Positions 18,028-25,734 of a stretch of DNA of 64,000 nucleotides are shown one piece after another. The notes below the pieces were generated by a model, which was not told the DNA's origin, searched no databases, and was given only the letters and a program-made list of their open reading frames with translations. Origin of the DNA: Candidatus Thiodictyon syntrophicum (GTDB lineage: Bacteria; Pseudomonadota; Gammaproteobacteria; Chromatiales; Chromatiaceae); the NCBI RefSeq assembly GCF_002813775.1, contig NZ_CP020370.1:124001-188000 (forward strand). Reading direction: 5' to 3'. The position numbers were made by a program, and so were the translations under genes. Positions within the stretch are counted from its first letter, which is position 1. Each line of letters starts with the position of its first letter.

Positions 18028-21000
18028 TTATGCCAACCGGCACACCTCGGTGAGCCCCCCGCAGAATTCGTCGACCGACTGATACCGTTCGCTAGGCTCC
18101 AAAGCCACAGCGCGGCACAAGACCTTCTTGACCCTCGCGGGCACCGCCAAACGCTTGATGAATGCCTCGGTGTTGCGTAGAACCTCGTTGCCGGGTAGGT
18201 CCTTGCCGTGAAAGGCGAAAACGGCGGTCATTCCCAGTGAATACACATCGGCGCGCGCGTCCACATCCTGCGGACGCTGCATCATCTCCGGTGCCGCGTA
18301 GACATAGGTACCCATCATGCCGGACTCGGTACCGCCGGTGGTATCGGCGGCCCATACTAAATCGAAGTCTGTGAGCTTTGGCGCCCCTCCCGCGTCGAGC
18401 ACGATGTTTGCGGGCTTGATGTCCCGATGAATCAACCGGCGTCCATGGGCGAAGGTCAGGGCACGGCCTACACTCAGGATCAAGTCCGCGGCGCGATCCG
18501 GACTCACAACACCGCTAAGGACGGCCTGGCGAAGGTCCCCGCCGGGCAGATATTCCATGACGAAGAAGTAGTGCCCCTCCTCTCCGCGGCCGGAGTCGAG
18601 GACCTGAACTATACCCGGGTGGTGTAGCCCCCCCATCTTGCGAGCACCGCGGAAAAATCGCTCCACCCGGCTCTTATCGTCACCGTGATGACCATGCAGC
18701 ACCTTGATTGCGGTCCAGCGCTCCAAACGGTGGTCGTACGACTTGAAGATGGTAGCGAATCCTCCCTTACCGAGTGTGTCGACCAGCTCGTAACGGCCAT
18801 CGAGCAGGTCATCACCGACGCGCAACAAGCCACCTGCGCGCAAGTGACGCTTCAATTCGACGATTTGCTCATCTACCCCACTGGTATCCTTCCCCTCCCG
18901 AGCAAGTTGTTGTTTTCGGACGCGGGCGGCGGCTAGGACGTCCGAGAGTGATTGGCTCTGCGGGTCTGGGCACCGGCTCTTGGAAACAGCGACCGCCCCG
19001 GCCCGCTCGGAAGGTGCGGGCACGGCCGGAGCCGACGCCAGAACTGTGACCGGTCCGAGCGGCGCCTTGACGGCCTCGGGCTGAGCGGTCAACAGACGAT
19101 AGAGCCGTTCGTAGCCCGAGTCCCGGCTGTCGAGCCCCCGGACGCGGCAGAATGTCCAGCCGCGGACCATGACCGGGATCGACTCTTCGGGCTCGTCGTC
19201 AAGTAACACCGGCACGAAGCGCCGGTTTTCCTTAGCGCCATAGATCTCGTCGTCGATCAACGCCCCTTCCCAGAACACGCCTCTGCCGGTCCGCGGATCG
19301 ACACGTCCATCTAGACGGTCACGGTAGAGCCGCGAGCAGATCATCAACACCCAGTCCGAGCGTTCGGGCCGCAACTGCTCCAGACACCACCTGGGCCAGT
19401 CGACGAGTTCGTGCTGGTGAAATTGATCAAGCTCGACGTCGATGCCCTGTGCGCGAAGGGCCTGGGCGAGCGCCAGCACCCGCTGCGAGTGCGAATCTGA
19501 GAATTGTGCATAGCTCATGAAAATCCGGCGCCTCCCCATCGACTCGAGCGTCCCCGCCAACCCGATGTACGCGGTTCGTTCATTGTCGTGCAGGAACTCT
19601 ACCTGGGCGGGGTCCGCAGACAGGCGCTCGGAATCTGCTTCGCCTCCAAGTCCGACGCCGCTCCGGTCCAGCGCCTGCAAGTCAACACGCACAACCTCAC
19701 GTCTTCCGTCCGCTGGACGCGGTTCCAGCCCCGGGATACGGAAGCCGGTTAGCTCGATGCCGGGCATACCATGTGCGAGCGCATGGAGATCGTACGCCAG
19801 AGCCAGCTCGCTCACCTTGGGCCGGTACTCGGCGAGAATACGCCTCAGCCCGGCCAGACAGGCGCCGGTGTCCCGGCCGGCGATGAGTCCGCCCAGGAAA
19901 TCCAGAGTCTCATAGTTTGGCCGCGGGAGTGCCCAGTCATCCAGCCGATCATCAACCAGTGCCCGGTGCAGTGCACGGGCCAGGAAGAACTCCTGGATGG
20001 AGGTATGGGCGAAGCGGAACCGGTCCTCGCCCTCCCGGACCAGGAAGGTCGCGTTGCGCAGGTCCTCTTCCAAGACCTCCATACCGCCGTCGCGGGCGAG
20101 ATAGGACTGGTACTCGACCTCCCGCCAACCGGGCTCGGTGCGGATCTGCGCGACCAGCCAGTCGTTGAGTGTCTGGTAGCCGAGGTGCTTCTCCCCGCCG
20201 GCCCAGAGGCGCAGCGCCAAGCGCTCCATGAGGAGCAGCTTGTGGTCGCGGTTGAGTCGGTGCTTGGGGTCGTCGCGGCGCGTCCACTGACCGACCAGGC
20301 CCTCGTAGAGGTCGGCAATCGAGACCCGGCGTCCCTCGCGCCGGATCTGCTCCAGCTCGTCCACCTGGTCCTGGATCAGGCGCAGGTTGTAGGGGCGGCT
20401 GCCCAGCTCTTTGAGGTCGTGCACCTGGTCCAATATGGCGATGACTCGCTCGGCCTGGGCCGGGTCGGCGGCGAAGACCTGGCGGAAGTAGGTCTCGACC
20501 TGGCGTGCGTCGAAGGGCAGGAGGGTGGCCCAGAGGTAATCGGCGCGGCCGATCGGTACCCGCTGCTGGCCGCTCAGAGCGTTGACCTGGTCCTGTACGG
20601 TCTGGAAGAAGTGGCTGCGGCAGGTCATCAGCAGGCGCCCGACGCCGGGCGGGCGACGCCAGGTTTGGACCTGCTCTGGAGTTAGACCGGGCGGTGGCTT
20701 CCAGATCATGGGGGGCAGGACGGACCAGAGCCGCTCGATGAAGAGCCGACACTGCTCCGGGGTGAGTCGATTCATCACCTCGCTGAGTCCGTCGCAGAGG
20801 ATGAGCCCCCCGCCCTGCTGGGCCAGGCGGGCGATGTCCGCGGCGCTCGGGCGGAGTTCATCGACGCCCAGGTCATAGGCGGCGGCAACGATGTGCTCCA
20901 GCATGTCCGCGAGCGGCGGGGCGCCCCTGGACCAGTCCCACTCCATCGTGTTGACGGCGCGCAGATCGAGGTAGACCGGGAGCGGCAGGGACTCGCCTGC

Positions 21001-21843
21001 ATCCCGGCCCCTGAGCAGGTCGCGGGTGAGGCGTTGGCACAGGGTGGTCTTGCCCATGCCGAGTTCGCCGAAGACGGCACACAGGACGCTCGCTTGCGGG
21101 TCGGCGAGCCAGTCACGCAGGAGTTCGATGGCGACCCGGCCCGCGGGCGCCCCGGGGACCTCGGTGTGCTGGTGGACATAGTGGCCGTCCGGGAGGTCGC
21201 CGAAGCGCTCCCAGTCCGGGCGGCGGAGCCGGGCGAAGGGGTCGGGCGCGCGCTCGGGACGGCGGATGGCTGCGAGCAGCCAGGCGGCGGCATCGCGGAC
21301 CCACTGCTTGCGGCCGGAACCGCTGCGAGCGGTCCACGGGTCGGCGCCTTGGGTGGCGAAAATCGGCAGGCCGGCGAGCGGCGTGCCACGGCATTGGTCG
21401 TCCGTGACCGTACCCAGGGCCAGGATCAGCAGGGGGCGGTCCGTCTCCAGCGCGAGGCCGCGGTTCTTGAGGTCGTCGATGAGCGCCGGGCTCGCCAGGA
21501 CCAGGACGAAGCGGGCGTCGCGTAGCCAGGCGCGGCGGGTAGCCTCGATCGGATCGCCGGCGTCGGGTCTGTGCCAGTCACGGGCGGGCCAGGAGCAGTC
21601 GCGGGACCCAAGCTCCGTGGCGAGTGCCTGGTGGAGCGCCGTGGCGTCCTTCTCGTCGCGCTGGGCATAGAGGAGCAGATAGAAGGGCTCGACCGTCTCG
21701 GCACGGACGGCGACATATTGCTCTGCCTCGGTCCGGGGCAGGCCCAGGGTGGCGCCCTCGGCGGAGCGGGCGAGACGGATCTGCGCGTCGTCCGGGATGG
21801 CGGCACCGGGCCATGAATCGGCGGGTTCGGGGGTCTGGGGCAT
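18028..21843 (-). CDS. TIR-like / NACHT / SEFIR / Ser-Thr kinase fusion protein
   Basis: 1271 residues from the ATG at 21843. The order, from motifs, is as follows. A TIR-like domain at about 52-180 (FYLLLYAQRDEKDATALHQA, RFVLVLASPALI). A NACHT NTPase at about 250-650 with Walker A FGELGMGKTTL (257-267), Walker B GGLILCDGLSEV (345-356) and a helical tail (RFRFAHTSIQEFFLARAL). A SEFIR domain at about 772-905 (RRIFMSYAQFSDSHSQRV, RSDWVLMICSRLY, GVFWEGALIDDEIY). A protein kinase at about 1018-1271 with GKGGFA loop, Lys1047 (AIKVL), HRDIKPANIV with Asp1141, and APE at 1184-1186. The metal-binding DFG triad reads DFD (1159-1161). NACHT/STAND proteins with TIR effectors act in bacterial antiviral sensing; a defence role here is inferred. 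The gene follows a TIR gene by 38 bp. Confidence 0.85.
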   Translation of the reverse strand: MPQTPEPADSWPGAAIPDDAQIRLARSAEGATLGLPRTEAEQYVAVRAETVEPFYLLLYAQRDEKDATALHQALATELGSRDCSWPARDWHRPDAGDPIEATRRAWLRDARFVLVLASPALIDDLKNRGLALETDRPLLILALGTVTDDQCRGTPLAGLPIFATQGADPWTARSGSGRKQWVRDAAAWLLAAIRRPERAPDPFARLRRPDWERFGDLPDGHYVHQHTEVPGAPAGRVAIELLRDWLADPQASVLCAVFGELGMGKTTLCQRLTRDLLRGRDAGESLPLPVYLDLRAVNTMEWDWSRGAPPLADMLEHIVAAAYDLGVDELRPSAADIARLAQQGGGLILCDGLSEVMNRLTPEQCRLFIERLWSVLPPMIWKPPPGLTPEQVQTWRRPPGVGRLLMTCRSHFFQTVQDQVNALSGQQRVPIGRADYLWATLLPFDARQVETYFRQVFAADPAQAERVIAILDQVHDLKELGSRPYNLRLIQDQVDELEQIRREGRRVSIADLYEGLVGQWTRRDDPKHRLNRDHKLLLMERLALRLWAGGEKHLGYQTLNDWLVAQIRTEPGWREVEYQSYLARDGGMEVLEEDLRNATFLVREGEDRFRFAHTSIQEFFLARALHRALVDDRLDDWALPRPNYETLDFLGGLIAGRDTGACLAGLRRILAEYRPKVSELALAYDLHALAHGMPGIELTGFRIPGLEPRPADGRREVVRVDLQALDRSGVGLGGEADSERLSADPAQVEFLHDNERTAYIGLAGTLESMGRRRIFMSYAQFSDSHSQRVLALAQALRAQGIDVELDQFHQHELVDWPRWCLEQLRPERSDWVLMICSRLYRDRLDGRVDPRTGRGVFWEGALIDDEIYGAKENRRFVPVLLDDEPEESIPVMVRGWTFCRVRGLDSRDSGYERLYRLLTAQPEAVKAPLGPVTVLASAPAVPAPSERAGAVAVSKSRCPDPQSQSLSDVLAAARVRKQQLAREGKDTSGVDEQIVELKRHLRAGGLLRVGDDLLDGRYELVDTLGKGGFATIFKSYDHRLERWTAIKVLHGHHGDDKSRVERFFRGARKMGGLHHPGIVQVLDSGRGEEGHYFFVMEYLPGGDLRQAVLSGVVSPDRAADLILSVGRALTFAHGRRLIHRDIKPANIVLDAGGAPKLTDFDLVWAADTTGGTESGMMGTYVYAAPEMMQRPQDVDARADVYSLGMTAVFAFHGKDLPGNEVLRNTEAFIKRLAVPARVKKVLCRAVALEPSERYQSVDEFCGGLTEVCRLA

Positions 21844-21881
21844 CGGCAGGTCCTCGCCTGGTGCGGTGGATGCGGGGCGGT

Positions 21882-22412
21882 TCAGGGCGTGTCCTGGGGC
21901 CAGATCCGCCGCAGCTTGGTGAGCATGGCCGCCACGAGTTGGTCGGCGAAGGCGTCGGCGGTGTGGCCGCGGGTCTCGGTGAAGGCGCGCCGCTCACGGT
22001 CGCGGAACAGCTGGAGTTGATCGAGCCCGGCCAGGTCAGCGCTGCCGTCGAGCGGGATGGGCTTGAGCATCACCGGAACCAGGGGCTTGCGGATGCGGGT
22101 CTCGGCCTCGCTGCCGGCGCCGCCGCCGGGATTGCTGATCCGCTCGATGAAGGTCGGCAGTTCCTCGCGGCGGATGAAGCCGCTGGCGAGGAAGCTCGGG
22201 GATAGGAGCAGGAGGCCGAAGTCGCAGCCCGCGAGTACGGCGCCGATGGCGTCGGTCCAGCGCTCGCCGACGGCGATCCGGTCATCGATCCAGTGACGGA
22301 AGCGGTAGCCGCGGGCGATGGCGAGTCGGGGCGCCAGCAGGTCGAGCAGCCGGCCGGTCGGGGCTTGGTCGGCATGTGCATAGCTGACAAAATAGGTCAG
22401 TTCAACGGTCAC
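21882..22412 (-). CDS. TIR-domain protein
   Basis: 176 residues from a GTG at 22412, covering essentially one TIR domain: TYFVSYAHADQAPTGRLLDL (beta-A/helix-A), FRHWIDDRIAVGERWTDAIG (the DD.i..G..w BB-loop-like region), CDFGLLLLSPSFLASGFIRREEL and VPVMLKPIPLDG. The Glu in REELPTFIE lies where catalytic TIR NADases carry Glu, but I cannot prove activity. It is 38 bp upstream of, and on the same strand as, the large NACHT fusion, which has its own TIR-like and SEFIR domains. Homotypic TIR contacts between the two products are plausible. Confidence 0.85.
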   Translation of the reverse strand: MTVELTYFVSYAHADQAPTGRLLDLLAPRLAIARGYRFRHWIDDRIAVGERWTDAIGAVLAGCDFGLLLLSPSFLASGFIRREELPTFIERISNPGGGAGSEAETRIRKPLVPVMLKPIPLDGSADLAGLDQLQLFRDRERRAFTETRGHTADAFADQLVAAMLTKLRRIWPQDTP

Positions 22413-22738
22413 GGCGGGCCTCCGCGGCTGGTTAGGGCCGGAGTATACCCGCCGCGGCCGGCGTAGGGTCCGCTGTGCGGACCAAGAACCCGAAGGTTGG
22501 CGCAGCCGCCGGAATCAGGAGTGATCGGCCTGCGGGCCACGGGCGCCTGCGCGGTCGCGTCGCGGCTGAAGCCGCTCCCACCGGGTCCCGGCCGGACTTT
22601 TGCTCGTTCCCACTTCGAGATGGTCCTGCTGGCCAACCGGTCCGGCATCGGCCGGACAGCATTGCTGGAGTAACCCCAGTTCAAGGGGCGCTTCCCGCGA
22701 CGCCGGCGCGAGGTCCCTGGGCCGCCTGCCTCTGGCAT
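22413..22738. repeat. Gene-free stretch carrying two REP-like palindromes
   Basis: A palindrome tagggtccgctgtgcggacc lies near 22464-22483 and recurs inverted near 63816-63834. A second repeat (gtcgcggctgaagccgctcc) lies near 22566-22585 and matches the copies near 3464 and 28471. No convincing reading frame is seen. The region separates the TIR/NACHT operon from the next toxin-antitoxin remnant. Confidence 0.55.
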
Positions 22739-23158
22739 CTAATGGCGTTCGTACCACCGGATCAATTCAAACGGATGCCCGCCTTGGAGGCGGTAGACCT
22801 GGAAATCGGTTTCATCGACAGTCAGGATGCTTCTCTGGCCGCTTTGACTCGCCAGCCAGACCAGCGCCGCATCCGCGAAATCAATATCTTGATCGGCGTA
22901 TTTCCGGATGTAGGCCGCCAGGTCCGGGTAGCTGCTCACCGGGATGTCCGTGACGGCTAATCCTCCCTGCGCGATCTAAGTCAATAGAGCGGCTTTTCCA
23001 GGTGCGTCCAGAAAGAAGCAGGTTTCCACGATCACCGGCGCTGCCGTTTGCAGGGGCGACTGGTTCTGTTGCAGATAAGCGACGGCGGCATGGTGCAGGT
23101 TGTCGCCGCGAATGTAGAGCGCGACCAGAAAGCCGGTATCAACGAGTAACGGGGTCAC
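22739..23158 (-). pseudogene. PIN-domain (VapC-like) toxin interrupted by one in-frame TAG
   Basis: From a GTG at 23158 the frame reads a PIN N-terminus (LLVDTGFLVALYIRGDNLHH, VIVETCFFLDAPGKAALLT), meets TAG at 22976-22978, and continues in the same frame as a PIN C-terminus (IAQGGLAVTDIP, DIDFADAALVWLASQSGQ, ILTVDETDFQVYR). Without the stop the product would be about 139 residues, the normal VapC size. The acidic residues are present (D in LLVDTG, E in VIVETC, D in DIDFADA, D in TVDETDF). No frameshift is involved. The start overlaps the upstream antitoxin gene, as in intact pairs. The simplest view is inactivation by one point mutation. Confidence 0.85.
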
Positions 23159-23387
23159 GAAATCGCTCCCGCAGGATCTGACGGCTATTTTTCGCGATAT
23201 CGCCGGAATGGGTCTGATCCGCGCCAAATCCTTCTTTGCCGAGGGCATAGGGTGTGAGCGAGGGGGGGGCGCTCAACAGCTGCTGAAGTGCCCGCTGGAT
23301 CGCTTGATCTTCGGTGATACCGTGTGCCCGGCAAAAAGCCGCCAGCCGCTCTTCAAGAATCGCTGGCAAGTGGATGGAAAGGCTCAT
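23139..23387 (-). CDS. CopG/ribbon-helix-helix-type antitoxin
   Basis: 82 residues from the ATG at 23387. The N-terminus MSLSIHLPAILEERLAAFCR followed by ITEDQAIQRALQQLL is a ribbon-helix-helix pattern. The C-terminal tail FGADQTHSGDIAKNSRQILR is typical of antitoxin tails that wrap a PIN toxin. It overlaps the start of the amber-interrupted PIN gene by 20 bp. If the toxin is dead, this antitoxin is an orphan that may still repress the operon or cross-neutralise related toxins. Confidence 0.72.
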   Translation of the reverse strand: MSLSIHLPAILEERLAAFCRAHGITEDQAIQRALQQLLSAPPSLTPYALGKEGFGADQTHSGDIAKNSRQILRERFRDPVTR

Positions 23388-23489
23388 ATCGCAGTCTCAC
23401 TGGCGTTCTTTGGTTGATCGGGCAGCCGGCGATGGGTCCCGCCGTCCGGCCGTGTGCAGGCGACCTGCTTGAAACACGAATTCCGGAGT

Positions 23490-23820
23490 CCGTCGTGTCT
23501 TCTGCACGGCAACCGGGAATCGCCTCCGCGAAAGCATGTTGGTCGATGGCCGTGGCGTTCTGCCCAGGTTCGCGCCCCCACGGGATCATGATCAAGGCCG
23601 CCGACAGGACTTACGCCACGATCCTGAACTCGGTTGTCTTTGCTACTGGACGCACATGATTCTGCCGATCACGATTGCTTTCATCGCCGCTTGATCTGAG
23701 ATCAGGGCCAGGGCCGCGGCGCCGTTGTCCGCGATTTCCACGCTCAGCCCCAGCTTGCGCAACATGCCGCAGGCGACCTTTTGGTTGACCAGGTTGTCCT
23801 GTCTCGGGCTCGGCCGCAGC
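23490..23820 (-). pseudogene. Decayed duplicate of the tumA / tumE-end / kinase-receiver region (24785-26100)
   Basis: Three pieces lie in the same order as the intact locus. Bases about 23715-23820 encode NLVNQKVACGMLRKLGLSVE, matching the second receiver of the kinase at 25735. Bases near 23680-23700 encode the first residues of the second TumA protein (MKAIVIG). Bases 23611-23660 encode its last residues (HVRPVAKTTEFRIVA). About 120 bp of downstream DNA (to 23490) then match 24785-24906. The toxin gene and the middle of the antitoxin gene are missing. Confidence 0.8.
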
Positions 23821-23825
23821 GGATG

Positions 23826-23980
23826 CCGCGAGCGGGCGGATCCAGTGTTCCAGCAGCAGTCCATCGACGCGATTGTAATGCCGCAGGTTGCCCATCACCA
23901 CTGTTGCACCAAAGGCGATGGCCGCGATCATCAGGTCGGCATCGGCGACGGTGATCGCGGCATGGCGCAGACGTGCCTTC
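23826..23980 (-). pseudogene. C-terminal remnant of a PIN/VapC toxin
   Basis: The frame reads ARLRHAAITVADADLMIAAI followed by GNLRHYNRVDGLLLEHWIRP. This is the C-terminal signature of VapC/FitB-type PIN toxins (compare GTNDLLIAAHALAHG and EFRRVPGLVVENW in the intact VapC just upstream). The N-terminal half is absent, and the 3' end runs into the decayed receiver fragment. Confidence 0.7.
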
Positions 23981-23983
23981 TGG

Positions 23984-24403
23984 CTACCGGCCTTCGTGAT
24001 TCAACCAGTTCTCGACCACCAGCCCCGGCACGCGGCGGAACTCGTCCTCGTTGGCGGTGACCAGGATCAGGCCGTGTGCAAGGGCGTGGGCCGCGATGAG
24101 CAGGTCGTTGGTGCCGATCGGCGTGCCCGCGCGTTCGAGCGCCGCTCGGATCTCGCCGTAGCGGCGATCCGCGGGCTCGTCGAAGGGCAGGATGTCCAGG
24201 GCCGTCAGCACGGTCTTCAGTTGGGCGGTCAACCGCTGCGAGCCCTTCTTCGCCGCGCCGAAACGCAACTCCGCGGCGACGACGATGCTGGTGCAGACCC
24301 GTTCCTCGCCGCGCGCGGCGATGCAGTCGCGGATGCTCCCCGCGGGCCGACGCACGAGATCGGAGACGATGTTGGTGTCGAGCAGATACGCGGGCTTCGG
24401 CAT
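23984..24403 (-). CDS. vapC: Type II toxin VapC (PIN-domain ribonuclease)
   Basis: 139 residues from the ATG at 24403. The PIN acidic residues are visible: Asp in YLLDTNIVSD, Glu in VVAAELRFGA, Asp in GTNDLLIAAH and the Asn/Asp region in LVTANEDEFRRVPGL. Family members are Mg-dependent endoribonucleases that cut tRNA, rRNA or mRNA. The antitoxin gene ends 12 bp upstream, giving the usual vapB-vapC order. The pair lies between the decayed duplicate at 23490 and the intact copy of the same sequence at 24785, so it may have arrived with, or survived, that duplication. Confidence 0.9.
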   Translation of the reverse strand: MPKPAYLLDTNIVSDLVRRPAGSIRDCIAARGEERVCTSIVVAAELRFGAAKKGSQRLTAQLKTVLTALDILPFDEPADRRYGEIRAALERAGTPIGTNDLLIAAHALAHGLILVTANEDEFRRVPGLVVENWLNHEGR

Positions 24404-24415
24404 GGCGGGAAACCG

Positions 24416-24649
24416 CTAGAGATCGACCGGCTCCGGCGCCGGGTCCTGGATGTCGGGGAAGGTGTCGTCGATGGGGTCGAGGGTTGCCAGCACCGCGAGC
24501 AGTCTCGGCGGGGGCACTGGCTCGATGATGAGGCGGTCGCCTTCCTTGTGGATCAGGGCTTCCTTGCCGGGCAGTTCAAAGTCCCGCGGGATGCGAATCG
24601 CTTGATTGCTGCCATTGATGAAGAGGGTAGCGCGGCGGGATGCGTGCAT
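24416..24649 (-). CDS. vapB: Type II antitoxin VapB (AbrB/MazE-like)
   Basis: 77 residues from the ATG at 24649; in-frame ATGs 21 and 33 bp upstream are alternatives. The N-terminal half has the swapped-hairpin pattern of AbrB-type VapB proteins (ATLFINGSNQAIRIPRDFEL, then GDRLIIEP). The acidic C-terminal tail (IDDTFPDIQDPAPEPVDL) should contact the toxin. Stop codon TAG. It should bind and repress its own promoter. Confidence 0.85.
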   Translation of the reverse strand: MHASRRATLFINGSNQAIRIPRDFELPGKEALIHKEGDRLIIEPVPPPRLLAVLATLDPIDDTFPDIQDPAPEPVDL

Positions 24650-24784
24650 GGGGAGTGATCGAGTGGGCATAGGTTGCGGCATAGGTTAGCACAGGGCGCA
24701 CGACGCGAGGCGATACGGGGGCCTCGGATCGACACCGCCCGAGCCCCGACGTGAAAAGCAGTCCAGCGGCCTCGTCGATATGCT

Positions 24785-24960
24785 GTCCGTCGTGTCGTCT
24801 GCACGGCAACCGGGATCGTCTTCGCGAAAGCATGTTGGTCGATGGCCGTGGGGTTCTGCCCAGGTTCGTGCCCTCACGGGATCATGATCGAGGCCGCCGA
24901 CAGGACTTACGCCACGATCCTGAACTCGGTTGTCTTTGCCACTGGACGCACATGATTCTT
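24785..24960. repeat. Direct repeat of 23490-23660
   Basis: The two stretches agree over about 170 bp with scattered differences (for example gtccgtcgtgtcgtctgcac here against gtccgtcgtgtcttctgcac). The right copy runs into the intact tumA-like gene at 24907 and the left copy into its deleted remnant. Recombination between the copies would excise vapBC. The remaining bases of 24650-24784 show no gene. Confidence 0.8.
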
Positions 24961-25254
24961 TTCCCGCCTCATCTCCACCAGACCGTAGTTCGACATCGTT
25001 CTCAGCGTTCGCGAAAGATTGCCGGGCTTGCGTCCGGTGAGTTCCGCCAAGGATGAGATCGATTGTGGCTTTGCCTCCTGGATCACCTTTAGAAGGGCAC
25101 GGTTCTCGTCGCTCAGAACTTCGGCCAGGGAGCGCATCGAGGTAAACCAGATCTTTGGTTCTGAAGGCTTGGGCTTGTACTCGCCGCGCGCGATGGACAA
25201 GACGCGCTCGCGAATTCGCTCCTGCGACATGATGCCGATTACGATTGCTTTCAT
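24907..25254 (-). CDS. HVO_A0114-type winged-helix protein, putative TumA antitoxin (second copy)
   Basis: 115 residues from the ATG at 25254, which overlaps the toxin stop as ATGA. The winged helix is at about 40-100 (LAEVLSDENRALLKVI, SISSLAELTGRKPGNLSRTL, LVEMRREKNHVRPVA). The family pairs with TumE/DUF6516 toxins, as here. Compared with the first pair (16984-17612) the sequence is clearly different, so this is a second system rather than a recent copy. An internally deleted duplicate of this gene lies at 23611-23700. Confidence 0.78.
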   Translation of the reverse strand: MKAIVIGIMSQERIRERVLSIARGEYKPKPSEPKIWFTSMRSLAEVLSDENRALLKVIQEAKPQSISSLAELTGRKPGNLSRTLRTMSNYGLVEMRREKNHVRPVAKTTEFRIVA

Positions 25255-25616
25255 CGCTGCTTTATCTCCTTTAGCACTCGATCGACCTCCCCGAAGAAGT
25301 CGGCCAGTAGTTGGTGTGCATCCTGGAATTCGTAAGGTATTCCTTGGTCACTGACATGCCTGTGTTTGTGATCGTAGACCAGCCGTCGGCCGGCGAACTT
25401 GAACTTCTTGGGCAGCTTGATCATATGGGCGTTGTCGTAGCCAAGAATGCGCTTGCCATGCGGTTCATGGAGTGTCAGTGAGTAACGTATGCCATGCGGC
25501 ACTTCCTCGGAGGCCGCGGCCAGCCACGCCTCGATCTTGATCCAATAACCTTCGCCCTGATCAATAATCTGGCCGTGTAAGTCGATGAGAGTGCGAATTC
25601 CAGGGTCTTCACGCAT
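25251..25616 (-). CDS. TumE-family (DUF6516-like) toxin (second copy)
   Basis: 121 residues from the ATG at 25616. It opens with LIDLHGQIIDQGEGYWIKIE and contains SLTLHEPHGKRILGYDNAH, KFKFAGRRLVYDHKHRH and a C-terminal helix (AHQLLADFFGEVDRVLKEI). This is the TumE/DUF6516 pattern: a strand-rich core with basic and His residues and an acidic last helix. The stop overlaps the antitoxin start by 4 bp, implying coupled translation. The catalytic or target residues are not established by sequence alone. Confidence 0.78.
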   Translation of the reverse strand: MREDPGIRTLIDLHGQIIDQGEGYWIKIEAWLAAASEEVPHGIRYSLTLHEPHGKRILGYDNAHMIKLPKKFKFAGRRLVYDHKHRHVSDQGIPYEFQDAHQLLADFFGEVDRVLKEIKQR

Positions 25617-25734
25617 TGTTCAGTGTATCAGCCGTTGATAAAGCTTGCCACCCCCCGCGACGAGTTTGTTGTGTCAGCGATCCACCCCAGATAGCGAAAC
25701 GCTCGGGGCGGGACGCCCCGGCTCCTTTCGCCCC

